From: Bacteroidales bacterium
GTDB lineage: Bacteria > Bacteroidota > Bacteroidia > Bacteroidales > P3
Reading direction: 5' to 3'
NCBI GenBank assembly: GCA_017480225.1
Contig: JAFVBB010000018.1
Span: 186,001-250,000 of the forward strand
DNA: 64,000 bases
Position numbers and translations under genes: made by a program. Under the pieces are notes generated by a model. That model was given only the letters and a program-made list of their open reading frames with translations, made no database searches and had not been told where the DNA came from. Shown piece after piece: positions 7,833-15,606 of this stretch. The stretch's first letter is position 1; each line of letters begins with the position of its first letter.

Positions 7833-9608
7833 ATGTTCAGCAAGTCAGAACTTGAGGCCAAAGCACACATAGAGCTTATTGATATTGCAAAACAGATGGG
7901 AATAAGCCGCGCGGCACACTACGACGCGTCGGAACTGATTTACCGCATACTGGATCACCAGGCGCTCGTGCCCCAGCAGGAGGGCGAGGCTCCTGCCGAG
8001 GAGGCCGCTCCCCGCAAGCGCCGACACATGAAGCCGCAGCTGCTGGCCGAGTCGTCGGTGAACAACCCGGAGGTGCATCGCCATTCAGCCCGCAAGGAGG
8101 CTGCGCCTGTGGCTAAAGAGGCCGCGCCTGTGGAGCAGGCTCACGATGAGTTGGGGCTGAACAAGATAGAGATGCCCACTGTGCCCACTGTGCCCGACAT
8201 TCTGTCGCCGAGTGGCCGCTTCATTGTGAGGAACACGCAGCCAGTTGCCGAGAGCGTGGCACAGCCTGCACCAGCCGCCACGGCGGCCGAGACCCCGGCC
8301 GACCCGCCAAAGCGCAAGCGCGGACGTCCGCGCAAAAATCCGTTGCCTGAACCGGCCGCCACCGCTCCCGCGCCGCAGCCGGAGGCAGTACCTCCCGTGC
8401 AGCCAGCCCCTGCACCGGCTGCCGAGCGCAAGGCCGAGCCCGCCAGCAAGCCGGCCCCGGCACACGCGCAGCGCGAACGCTCACTTGAGCAGGAGGGCAT
8501 TGTGGAAGCCGAGGGTGTGCTGGAGATGGTTCCTGACGGATACGGATTCCTCCGCTCAAGCGACTACAACTACCTGTCAAGCCCCGACGACATTTATATT
8601 GCCCCGCAGCAGATCCGCAACTATGGCCTGAAGACTGGCGACACGATTCGCGGCACGGTACGCCCTCCGCGCGAAGGCGACAAGTTCTTCCCGATGGTGA
8701 AAATACTCGAGATCAACGGTCTCAGCCCCGAGCGTGTGCGCGACCGCATTCCCTTCGAGAGCCTCACACCGTTGTTCCCAAGCGAGAAACTCAATCTGAC
8801 GGGTCATCCGCAGGAGACCTTCTCGACCCGTGTAATCGACCTCTTCACCCCGATTGGAAAGGGGCAGCGCGGCTTGATTGTGGCGCAGCCCAAGACCGGT
8901 AAGACCACCCTGCTCAAGGAGGTCGCCAACGCTGTGGCATTCAACCATCCGGAAGTGTACCTCATGGTGCTTCTCATTGACGAGCGCCCGGAAGAGGTGA
9001 CCGACATGCAGCGTTCTGTAAAGGCCGAGGTGATTGCCTCCACCTTCGACGAGCCCGCCGAGCGCCACGTGCGCATTGCCAACATTGTGCTTGAAAAGGC
9101 CAAGCGGCTCACAGAGTGCGGCCACGACGTGATGATTGTGCTTGACAGCATCACACGCCTGGCGCGTGCCTACAACACCGTGCAGCCTGCCAGTGGCAAG
9201 GTGCTCAGTGGCGGCGTCGAGGCCAACGCCCTTCAGAAACCCAAGCGATTTTTCGGCGCGGCACGCAAGATAGAGGGCGGTGGGTCGCTCACCATCATCG
9301 CCACTGCACTCACCGACACTGGTTCGAAGATGGACGATGTGATATTCGAGGAGTTCAAGGGCACTGGCAACATGGAGCTGCAGCTCGACCGCAAGCTGTC
9401 GAACAAGCGCATCTATCCTGCCATTGACCTCCTGTCGAGCAGCACGCGTCGCGACGACCTGCTCGTCAAGCCTGACATCCTGTCGCGCAGCGTGGTGCTA
9501 CGCAACCATCTGACCGACCTCACGCCCATTGAGGCCATGGAGTTCCTCCAAAAAGCCATGCGTAACACCCGCACCAACGAAGAGTTCCTCTACACGATGG
9601 ACAAGTAG
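7833..9608 (+). CDS. rho: Transcription termination factor Rho with long disordered insert
   Basis: 591 residues, against about 420 in Escherichia coli. An N-terminal Rho_N helical domain (about 1-45) is followed by a low-complexity region of about 175 residues rich in Pro, Ala, Glu and Lys (about 46-220). Then come the cold-shock-like RNA-binding domain (DGYGFLR at 235-241) and the hexameric ATPase with Walker [11 protein letters not shown] (351-360) and Walker [14 protein letters not shown]. The extra length is all in the insert. Such inserts are known in Bacteroides Rho, where they drive condensate formation. Here the insert contains [11 protein letters not shown] (160-170), an AT-hook-like core, suggesting nucleic-acid contact. 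A strong terminator follows. Confidence 0.96.
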   Translation: MFSKSELEAKAHIELIDIAKQMGISRAAHYDASELIYRILDHQALVPQQEGEAPAEEAAPRKRRHMKPQLLAESSVNNPEVHRHSARKEAAPVAKEAAPVEQAHDELGLNKIEMPTVPTVPDILSPSGRFIVRNTQPVAESVAQPAPAATAAETPADPPKRKRGRPRKNPLPEPAATAPAPQPEAVPPVQPAPAPAAERKAEPASKPAPAHAQRERSLEQEGIVEAEGVLEMVPDGYGFLRSSDYNYLSSPDDIYIAPQQIRNYGLKTGDTIRGTVRPPREGDKFFPMVKILEINGLSPERVRDRIPFESLTPLFPSEKLNLTGHPQETFSTRVIDLFTPIGKGQRGLIVAQPKTGKTTLLKEVANAVAFNHPEVYLMVLLIDERPEEVTDMQRSVKAEVIASTFDEPAERHVRIANIVLEKAKRLTECGHDVMIVLDSITRLARAYNTVQPASGKVLSGGVEANALQKPKRFFGAARKIEGGGSLTIIATALTDTGSKMDDVIFEEFKGTGNMELQLDRKLSNKRIYPAIDLLSSSTRRDDLLVKPDILSRSVVLRNHLTDLTPIEAMEFLQKAMRNTRTNEEFLYTMDK

Positions 9609-9633
9609 ATTGCCGCCACATTCAGCAAAGCAA

Positions 9634-9672
9634 AACGGCAGGCACCATTGAGTGGTGCCTGCCGTTTTTTTT
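9634..9672 (+). terminator. Terminator of rho
   Basis: Perfect 14-bp stem (9634-9647 with 9653-9666), 5-nt loop TTGAG, then eight T (9665-9672). It also lies just beyond the convergent gene ending at 9677. Confidence 0.95.
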
Positions 9673-9676
9673 CGTG

Positions 9677-10168
9677 CTACAGGTCGAAACCGCACTCGCC
9701 GTAGACCCGTTGAATGTACAGGTAGTCGCTCCATGCTGCGCTTCTTTCCATCAATGGAGTGTATTCCGGATGCAGGCGGCACATTTGCTTACAGCGCTGT
9801 ACAAGATGCAGGAACAGTGCCACGTTGGGCTGCGTAGGAGGGTTGAGGAGAGGATCCAGGCACTCGTGGTAGTCGTCGTCGACCTCAAGCACACTGCCAG
9901 CGGCCAAGAGCAGCAGGTTGAGGCACGACAGGTGGTTGCCCCGTTCCCATTCGAGGTCGGCATCCTCCTCGTAGTTGAGCGCCATGGCAAGTTCCTTCGA
10001 CCCTTGATATTCGGCCTCGTAGCCATCCTCTATACTCCTGTAGTACCTGGACAGTCGGTGGCTGTGCACATCCACCTCGCGCCTCACCGATGGCGGCAGG
10101 TGTATTTCGCGCCCGTCGCTCCATGCCACCATGCGTTTGTTGATTCTCACACGTTTGTCGTTGCTCAT
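9677..10168 (-). CDS. Hypothetical protein
   Basis: 163 residues; I do not recognise the family. The N-terminus is basic (MSNDKRVRINKRMVAWSDGREIHLP). The middle is acidic and helical (EEDADLEWERGNHLSCLNLLLLAAGSVLEVDDDYHECLDPLL) and the C-terminus contains several Cys and aromatic residues. There is no signal peptide or membrane segment, so it should be cytoplasmic. The acidic helical middle and the composition suggest an all-alpha protein, perhaps of TPR-like helical type, but this is a guess. It has an unusually long leader if the promoter box at 10469-10476 is its own. Confidence 0.7.
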   Translation of the reverse strand: MSNDKRVRINKRMVAWSDGREIHLPPSVRREVDVHSHRLSRYYRSIEDGYEAEYQGSKELAMALNYEEDADLEWERGNHLSCLNLLLLAAGSVLEVDDDYHECLDPLLNPPTQPNVALFLHLVQRCKQMCRLHPEYTPLMERSAAWSDYLYIQRVYGECGFDL

Positions 10169-10468
10169 CTTTTTAGTGTTTTAATGTTTGACAAAAGAGT
10201 GTCAGCGTGGCACTTTGCTGTGCCAGCCAACATTGCTGTGCGCCGCCGTATGGCTTAAAAGGGTAGTTAAGAGGATGTGTGTGTGCATTTCCGGGCTGTC
10301 GAAAAAATATGTCAAAGAACACACGTATCAGCACAAAAAAACCACACACAAATGCATACTATCCACCTCTTTTCGCGCTATTCTATAAGCGGCGAACTGC
10401 ATCTGTGTGTGGTCAAAAGGCTGGTTATGAGCTTGTCAACGCATATTCCAGATCAATGTTTCTCAGTG
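10169..10468 (-). other. Long AT-rich leader upstream of the 9677-10168 gene
   Basis: No gene is supported in this stretch. It is markedly lower in GC than its neighbours and would be the roughly 290-nt 5' untranslated region of the gene to its left if transcription starts at the box at 10469-10476. Near the gene it contains a perfect 6-bp hairpin TGGCAC-N6-GTGCCA (10208-10225). I recognise no known riboswitch motif. Confidence 0.45.
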
Positions 10469-10476
10469 CAAATATA
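10469..10476 (-). promoter_or_regulatory. -7 box on the minus strand
   Basis: Reads TATATTTG on the minus strand, directly downstream of the pepD terminator hairpin, so it should start a new transcript toward the 9677-10168 gene. The -33 element is weak. Confidence 0.5.
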
Positions 10477-10500
10477 CACAAATTGTTTTATTTGCAAGAA

Positions 10501-10536
10501 AAAAAGATGCCCCGCACTGGGCGAAGGCATCTTTTT
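10501..10536 (-). terminator. Terminator of pepD
   Basis: Perfect stem AAAAAGATGCC (10501-10511) with GGCATCTTTTT (10526-10536), giving a T-run on either strand; it lies 32 bp beyond the pepD stop codon. Confidence 0.88.
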
Positions 10537-10567
10537 GGATGGCTGCTGCCTGTCGGCAGCGGCAGGG

Positions 10568-12025
10568 TTACTTCTTCACGGGAATTGCTTCGAGCGTGGC
10601 CAGAAGATACTCGTAGAATTTCTTTACACTGGGGATGTAGCAGCGCTCGTCGGGGCTGTGGGGGCTTTGCAGCGTGGGGCCGAAGCTGATCATCTCCATC
10701 TCCGGATATTTGCCACCGAGCAGACCGCACTCCAGACCTGCATGGATGGCCATGACGGCAGGCTCTTTTTTGTAGAGTTTCTTGTAGGTGGACTTCATGG
10801 TCTTCAGCAGCTCGCTCTGCATGTTAGGTTTCCAGCCTGGATAGGCACCTGTGAGCTGGCATTTGCCGCCACAGAGCTCGGCAAGGCACACCAGACGCTC
10901 GGCCAGCGCCTCTTTGGCGGTGTCAACGCTTGAGCGCAGCAGTGCCTTAACGGTAAAGGTCTTGCTTGCGGTGGTCTTCACAATGGCAAGGTTGAGCGAG
11001 GTTTCAACGAGACCCTCCATATCGTTGCTCATACGCACCACACCATTGGGGGCAACCATCATGAGGTTGATGATTTTCTGAGTGTCAGCGTCGGTCATGA
11101 CGGTCGGCGTCATGCGGGTCTTCTCGTAGGTCATGAAGAAGTCAGGCTCCACGGTGGTAAGCTCTTTCTTCACCCAGCCGCACACTTTGTCGAACTCGTT
11201 GAGGATGCACTCCTCGTGCTCTTTCGGGAAGGCCACCACCGCCACTGCGTCACGAGGGATGGCGTTGCGCATGTTGCCGCCTTCTATGCTGATGAGGCGC
11301 AGGCCGCACTCTGCCACCCAGCGCAGGTGACGGAACAGGAGTTTGTTGACGTTGGCGCGGCCGCTGTTGATTTCCATGCCGCTGTGGCCGCCCTTGAGGC
11401 CGCCCAGCACAAGGCGGTAGGCCACCATGCCCTTGGGCGCTTTCTCGGTCTGGTAGGGGATGGTCAGAGTGGCGTCGACACCGCCTGCGCAGCCCACGTA
11501 TAGCTCGCCCTCGGTCTCTGAGTCGAGGTTGAGCAGGTAATCGCCGTGCAGAACGCCTTTCTTCAGGCCGAAGGCACCGGTCATGCCGGTCTCTTCGTCG
11601 GTGGTGATGAGGGCTTCCAGCGGACCGTGTTTTGCTGTCTTCGACTCGAGCACTGCCATGATTGCCGCCACGCCCATGCCGTCGTCGGCGCCGAGGGTGG
11701 TGTCGCACGCATAAACCCAGTCGTCAACTATCTTTGTCTCGATGGGGTCGGTGAGGAAGTTGTGCTCCTTGCCGGCGCGGGCCTGGGGCACCATGTCCAT
11801 GTGGGCTTGCAGAACCACCGGGTGGCGATCCTCCATGCCCTTGGTGGCAGGCTTGCGCATGATGACGTTGCCAACCGAGTCAACCTGGCATTCTATGTTG
11901 TTCTTCTTTGCCCAGTCCACAAGGAAAGCGCGCACTTTCTCCTCGTGCTTTGAGGGGCGGGGCTGACGGGTCAGAGCGTGGAAGTTATTCCACAATTCTT
12001 TGGGTTCGAGGTCTTTGATTGTCAT
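10568..12025 (-). CDS. pepD: Aminoacyl-histidine dipeptidase / beta-Ala-His dipeptidase (M20 family)
   Basis: 485 residues, the usual PepD length. It is a di-zinc aminopeptidase that hydrolyses Xaa-His and other dipeptides. Metal ligands are visible in QAHMDMVPQ (His75, Asp77) and GADDGMGVAA, and the general base is in TTDEETGMTGAFGL. The lid/dimer domain (GGLKGGHSGMEINSGRANVNKLL) and the C-terminal HAGLECGLL ligand segment are present. It has its own promoter (12059-12089) and terminator, so it is probably monocistronic. No signal peptide is seen, so it is cytoplasmic. Confidence 0.95.
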   Translation of the reverse strand: MTIKDLEPKELWNNFHALTRQPRPSKHEEKVRAFLVDWAKKNNIECQVDSVGNVIMRKPATKGMEDRHPVVLQAHMDMVPQARAGKEHNFLTDPIETKIVDDWVYACDTTLGADDGMGVAAIMAVLESKTAKHGPLEALITTDEETGMTGAFGLKKGVLHGDYLLNLDSETEGELYVGCAGGVDATLTIPYQTEKAPKGMVAYRLVLGGLKGGHSGMEINSGRANVNKLLFRHLRWVAECGLRLISIEGGNMRNAIPRDAVAVVAFPKEHEECILNEFDKVCGWVKKELTTVEPDFFMTYEKTRMTPTVMTDADTQKIINLMMVAPNGVVRMSNDMEGLVETSLNLAIVKTTASKTFTVKALLRSSVDTAKEALAERLVCLAELCGGKCQLTGAYPGWKPNMQSELLKTMKSTYKKLYKKEPAVMAIHAGLECGLLGGKYPEMEMISFGPTLQSPHSPDERCYIPSVKKFYEYLLATLEAIPVKK

Positions 12026-12058
12026 TTCTATGTATTGTTAGTTTATTTTCAATGAGTG

Positions 12059-12089
12059 CAAATATACGCAAAAATCATTTTTCCGCAAA
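12059..12089 (-). promoter_or_regulatory. Promoter of pepD
   Basis: On the minus strand: TTTG (12086-12089), 19-bp spacer, TATATTTG (12059-12066). The -33 box lies inside the 3' end of the preceding gene (12075-12701). Confidence 0.75.
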
Positions 12090-12701
12090 ATTATTCTTGC
12101 CGTTTTTCATTTCTTGTATCACTCGGCGGCGGGTTTCGTCGAAGCGGCGACGCAGCAGTTCCTCAGTGGTGAGATCGAGGTTGCGTCTTTCTATCTCGCT
12201 CAGGATGATGTTGCATAGTTGCTGCTGGTTGTTAAGCTCTTTCTGCGCGCGGTGCGACGAGGCGGTGGCGGCCAGGTTGAGCACTGTCGGCAGGGTGAAG
12301 TCGCTCATCATGCTCTCCACCAGCCTGTAGTGTTCTTGCGCCAGCAGGTCGCCAGGCGGAGGAATCAGAGGGTCGCTGATGTCGGAGCAGATGTAATCGG
12401 CCTCAACCTCTGCCTGCTGCCCATGCACAATCAACAGTTTGTCGCCGTTTTCCCATGGTGTTTTCTTGTCGCTGCTGTTCTTTTCCAGCAGGCAGTACAT
12501 CAGCTCGTGCCTGCTGTCTGTGCTGTGGAACAGCGGCCAGTAATCGGTGCCCATCTGCAGGTCGTCGATTCGGCGCAGGTTGATGTTGTACAGTTTGTTG
12601 AGCGTGTGAACAAACACATGCAGTGGTTTGTAGGTGCGGAAGTGGACGAATGCCCACCCCTCCAGCGCTTGCAGCGTGTCTATCTCCAGCAGGTGCTTCA
12701 T
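12075..12701 (-). CDS. Hypothetical protein, possibly IPExxxVDY-like
   Basis: 208 residues, cytoplasmic. The N-terminal half (FRTYKPLHVFVHTLNKLYNINLRRIDDLQM, then YWPLFHSTDSRHELMYCLLEKN and KLLIVHG) faintly resembles the IPExxxVDY family of Bacteroidota, whose function is unknown; I could not confirm this. The C-terminal 60 residues are charged and helical, a likely coiled coil (HRAQKELNNQQQ through RRRVIQEMKNGK). It overlaps the radical SAM gene by 4 bp (ATGA, 12698-12701), so it belongs to the flippase-lipoprotein-radical SAM operon. Confidence 0.65.
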   Translation of the reverse strand: MKHLLEIDTLQALEGWAFVHFRTYKPLHVFVHTLNKLYNINLRRIDDLQMGTDYWPLFHSTDSRHELMYCLLEKNSSDKKTPWENGDKLLIVHGQQAEVEADYICSDISDPLIPPPGDLLAQEHYRLVESMMSDFTLPTVLNLAATASSHRAQKELNNQQQLCNIILSEIERRNLDLTTEELLRRRFDETRRRVIQEMKNGKNNFAEK

Positions 12702-13618
12702 TGCTCAAAGGGGTTTTCTTCGCGGGCAAAGTCGGGGCGGTAGTTCTGCCCGGCTTCAAGCGACTGCTGCCATCCTTCGTCAAGCCCGAGGCTTGCGGCG
12801 TGGGCAAGCACGGCGGCATATTCCTGCGGCTCCACACAACGGTCGAGCGGCGCGGGCAATCCCTGGCGGGGTGGGAAATACTGTGCCATGAGCGAAAGTC
12901 GGAGCCCGACCGGGAACTGGTCGGCCAGCCAGTCGAGGCAGCCAACCGAGTTGCTGACGGCGCCGGGCAGCACCAGGTGGCGCACTATCAAGCCCCTGTA
13001 GGCCACGCCGTCGTGCACCTTGAGTCCCGACCCCACCTGCCTGCGCATCTCCAATATTGCGGCGCGGGCTGTGTCGGGGTAGTCGGCGGCATTGCTGTAG
13101 GCCTTGGCCAGGTCGGGCGACGAGTACTTGAAGTCGGGCAGGTAGATGTCAATCAGGCCCTCCAGCGAGCGCAGCGTGCGTGTGTCCTCGTAGCCGCTGC
13201 TGTTGTAGACCACAGTGGGGTGCAGGCCTCGTTGCCACAGCATGTCGAGCAGGGGCTCCACCAAGTGGGCATAGTGCGAGGCGGTGACCAGGCCGAGCAG
13301 GCCGGAGCTGCGGGGCAGAAGCGCGGCCACGCGGTCGGCGATGGCCTCGAGCGTGTCAAAATGCAGCAGCCCCGCGTCGACGTGGCGGCCGCTGATGGCA
13401 TGATTCTGGCAATAGACGCATTGCAGCGGGCAGTGGGCGAAGAAAACGTTCACTATGCCGTGGCTGCCGCTGATGGGCGGCTCCTCACCCCGGTGCAGGC
13501 ACACGGCGGCGGCCAGCGGACCGGCAGGTGCGCCGCAGTAGCCGTGGCGGCCTGACTCGCGGTCGGCGTGGCAGCGGCGCGGGCAGAGGGTGCAGCTATG
13601 GCCTATTCCCAGTCGCAT
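12698..13618 (-). CDS. Radical SAM protein of the PflX / putative glycyl-radical-activase type
   Basis: 306 residues from ATG 13618. The N-terminus has an extra cysteine cluster (C9, C12, C16, C28 in CTLCPRRC and GYCG). The radical SAM motif CPLQCVYC (C63, C67, C70) follows, with the NHAIS continuation typical of COG1313 PflX proteins. These resemble pyruvate formate-lyase activases but have no established target. The start lies 16 bp inside the 3' end of the small lipoprotein gene, and the stop overlaps the next gene by 4 bp. Upstream in-frame codons were rejected because they fall deep within the lipoprotein gene and lack conserved sequence. Confidence 0.82.
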   Translation of the reverse strand: MRLGIGHSCTLCPRRCHADRESGRHGYCGAPAGPLAAAVCLHRGEEPPISGSHGIVNVFFAHCPLQCVYCQNHAISGRHVDAGLLHFDTLEAIADRVAALLPRSSGLLGLVTASHYAHLVEPLLDMLWQRGLHPTVVYNSSGYEDTRTLRSLEGLIDIYLPDFKYSSPDLAKAYSNAADYPDTARAAILEMRRQVGSGLKVHDGVAYRGLIVRHLVLPGAVSNSVGCLDWLADQFPVGLRLSLMAQYFPPRQGLPAPLDRCVEPQEYAAVLAHAASLGLDEGWQQSLEAGQNYRPDFAREENPFEQ

Positions 13619-13824
13619 ATCGAGTGAATGCGCATCCCTGCCTGGTACACCATGTCCTGGCAGCTGCCCCCATGGTTGTCGACCTGCTCGGGCGTGTACG
13701 TGTATACCTGCCCATTGTAACTTTTGCACACGCAGGCCTTGTGGCAGCCGGTGAGGGTGGTGGCGGCAAGTGCCAGCAGCAGAACGGCGCATGTGCGCCT
13801 GGCGTGGAGGTGTCTCTTCTTCAT
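13603..13824 (-). CDS. Small lipoprotein
   Basis: 73 residues. A basic N-terminus (MKKRHLHARRTC) and hydrophobic stretch end in the lipobox LTGC. The mature part is only about 45 residues (HKACVCKSYNGQ through HSICDWE) and has several cysteines that could form disulphides. The start codon overlaps the flippase stop (ATGA) and its end overlaps the radical SAM start, so the frame is held on both sides by operon packing. I recognise no family. Short length and position suggest an envelope role, but the function is unknown. Confidence 0.7.
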   Translation of the reverse strand: MKKRHLHARRTCAVLLLALAATTLTGCHKACVCKSYNGQVYTYTPEQVDNHGGSCQDMVYQAGMRIHSICDWE

Positions 13825-15308
13825 GACTTGTGTTTCTTCAAACGGTTTACAGCCCCGGCCAGCGCGGAGCGCTCCATGAAGGCCATGGTGGCGACGTAGG
13901 CCAGCAGCAGCACTGTGTTCAGCGCCAGCCGTCCGACAAGGCTGCCGGGACGGAGCCACTGCATGAGGCCGAAGAGCAGCAGCGCCAGGGCGAAGCAGAG
14001 GATGATGGCGCCTGTCTGGTAGGGCACGGGGTTCTTGCGTTGCCCAATGGTGTAGCTCAAGAGCACGCACACGCCGTAGCCAGCCAGCCCGCCCCATGCG
14101 CAGGCCATGTAGCCAACCCTCGGCACAAACACCACGTTCACCGCCACAAGCACCGCGCAGCCCGCGGCGCTCATAACCGCGCCCCACCAGGTCTGCCCGA
14201 TGAGCTTGTACCAGAACGACAGGTTGAAGTACACGCCCATCAATATCTCTGCCATCATCACCACCGGCACCGCCGGGAGAGCTCCCCAGTAGTCGGGGCT
14301 CACCAGGTGGCGGAAGAGGTCCATGTAGGCACTCACCGCCAGGAAGGCCAGCAGCGTGAACATGACAAAATACTTGGTGGCGCGGGCCTGCATGGGCTTG
14401 CTGTCCTTGTCGCGCTGGCCGCCGAAAACAAACGGCTCGTAGGCATAGCGGAAGGCTTGCGTGATGATGGCCATTAGCATGGCAATCTTCACGCAGGCTC
14501 CATACATGCCCAACTGCACGCGGCCCTCGTCGCCGGGCAGCAGGAAAGGCATCAATATCTTGTCGGCCACCTGGTTCAGTATGCCTGCCAGCCCCAGCAG
14601 CAGCAGCGGCCACGCGTAGCGCAGCATCTGCGGCAGCAGGCCGCGGTCGAAGGCCGAAGGGCGGCAGTCCCTCAGCTCAGGCAGAAAGCCCAGCGTCACC
14701 AGCGACGTGCACAGCAGGTTGATGTAGAAGATGTAGCCCACGTTTGAGCCTTCGTCATACCAGCCCAGCCTGCCATCGGCGGCAAGCCCCGGAGCCACGA
14801 GGAAGACAAAAAGGTTCAGCGCAATGTTTACCACGATAAAGCCCAGCTTAAGCCCTGCAAACTTCCACGCGCGCCCCTCGAGCCGCAGGCGGGCGAAGAA
14901 GATGGACTGGAACGCGTCGAGTGCCACCACCACGCCCATGGCCAGCAGGTAGGAGGGATGGTCGGCGTAGCCCATGGCCGAGGCCACCGGCCTGATGAAG
15001 ACGAACAGCAGCGCCACAAACAACGCCGCCACCGTGCCCACTGCCCCGGCTGCCGTGGCGAACACCCTGCGGCGGTCGGCACCGTCGCGGCTGGCGAAGT
15101 AGAAGAAGGTGGTCTCCATGCCGAATGTCAGCAACACCAGCAGCAGCGCGGTGTAGGCATAAATATTGGTCACCACACCGTAGTCGCCCGACGCGGCCGA
15201 GATGTGGTAGGTGTAGACCGGCACGAGCAGGTAGTTCAGGAAGCGCCCCACAATGCTGCTCAAGCCGTAGACTACCGAGTCTGACAACAGTTTCTTCAGC
15301 GAAGCCAT
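13821..15308 (-). CDS. Polysaccharide flippase (Wzx/MATE-like, MOP superfamily)
   Basis: 495 residues from ATG 15308 (MASLKKLLSDSVVYGLSSIVG). It has about 14 hydrophobic segments. The N-terminal region (VVYGLSSIVGRFLNYLLVPVYTYHIS) is characteristic of polysaccharide biosynthesis flippases, which move lipid-linked oligosaccharide units across the inner membrane. No glycosyltransferases are nearby, so its substrate is unknown and it is not part of a visible capsule locus. It leads an operon with the small lipoprotein, the radical SAM protein and the 12075-12701 gene. A codon further upstream (15398) is possible, but that extension looks non-conserved and basic. Confidence 0.88.
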   Translation of the reverse strand: MASLKKLLSDSVVYGLSSIVGRFLNYLLVPVYTYHISAASGDYGVVTNIYAYTALLLVLLTFGMETTFFYFASRDGADRRRVFATAAGAVGTVAALFVALLFVFIRPVASAMGYADHPSYLLAMGVVVALDAFQSIFFARLRLEGRAWKFAGLKLGFIVVNIALNLFVFLVAPGLAADGRLGWYDEGSNVGYIFYINLLCTSLVTLGFLPELRDCRPSAFDRGLLPQMLRYAWPLLLLGLAGILNQVADKILMPFLLPGDEGRVQLGMYGACVKIAMLMAIITQAFRYAYEPFVFGGQRDKDSKPMQARATKYFVMFTLLAFLAVSAYMDLFRHLVSPDYWGALPAVPVVMMAEILMGVYFNLSFWYKLIGQTWWGAVMSAAGCAVLVAVNVVFVPRVGYMACAWGGLAGYGVCVLLSYTIGQRKNPVPYQTGAIILCFALALLLFGLMQWLRPGSLVGRLALNTVLLLAYVATMAFMERSALAGAVNRLKKHKS

Positions 15309-15410
15309 ATTCCCACAACGACGGCCGCACGCAATTATTGCGCGCCGACGACAAAATGTCTTCCCGCCAAAGCGCTGCGGGCAGCGCCCCTGCCGCATGG
15401 CAAGGCCGCC

Positions 15411-15503
15411 TGTTCTTCGATTGATGTCCGATTGTTCTTCGATTGTTCTCCGATACTAAATCGAAGAACAATCGAAGAACAATCGGAGAACAATCGAAGA
15501 ACA
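15411..15503 (+). repeat. Family A palindromic 11-bp-unit element, copy A3
   Basis: Four units (TGTTCTTCGAT, TGATGTCCGAT, TGTTCTTCGAT, TGTTCTCCGAT), centre ACTAA, four units (ATCGAAGAACA twice, ATCGGAGAACA, ATCGAAGAACA); 93 bp in all. Beyond it two more 11-mers (GACGGTGTTGA, TACGGACTTGA) keep the phase, and then TGCTTCTTTG follows. That end, TTGATGCTTCTTTG at 15522-15535, is repeated exactly beside family B copy B1. The element fills most of the gap upstream of the flippase gene. Confidence 0.93.
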
Positions 15504-15606
15504 GACGGTGTTGATACGGACTTGATGCTTCTTTGTGCTGATTTACAGGGTAATAAGACAATAGGCAGGCTGTAACTGCCTGTCTGTCAGCCATGCACAG
15601 GGCGGG

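Noticed and set aside
10188-10933. Coding sequences in the AT-rich stretch before pepD (plus strand)
   Set aside because: The frames are short or run into the antisense of pepD, and have no start context or family match.
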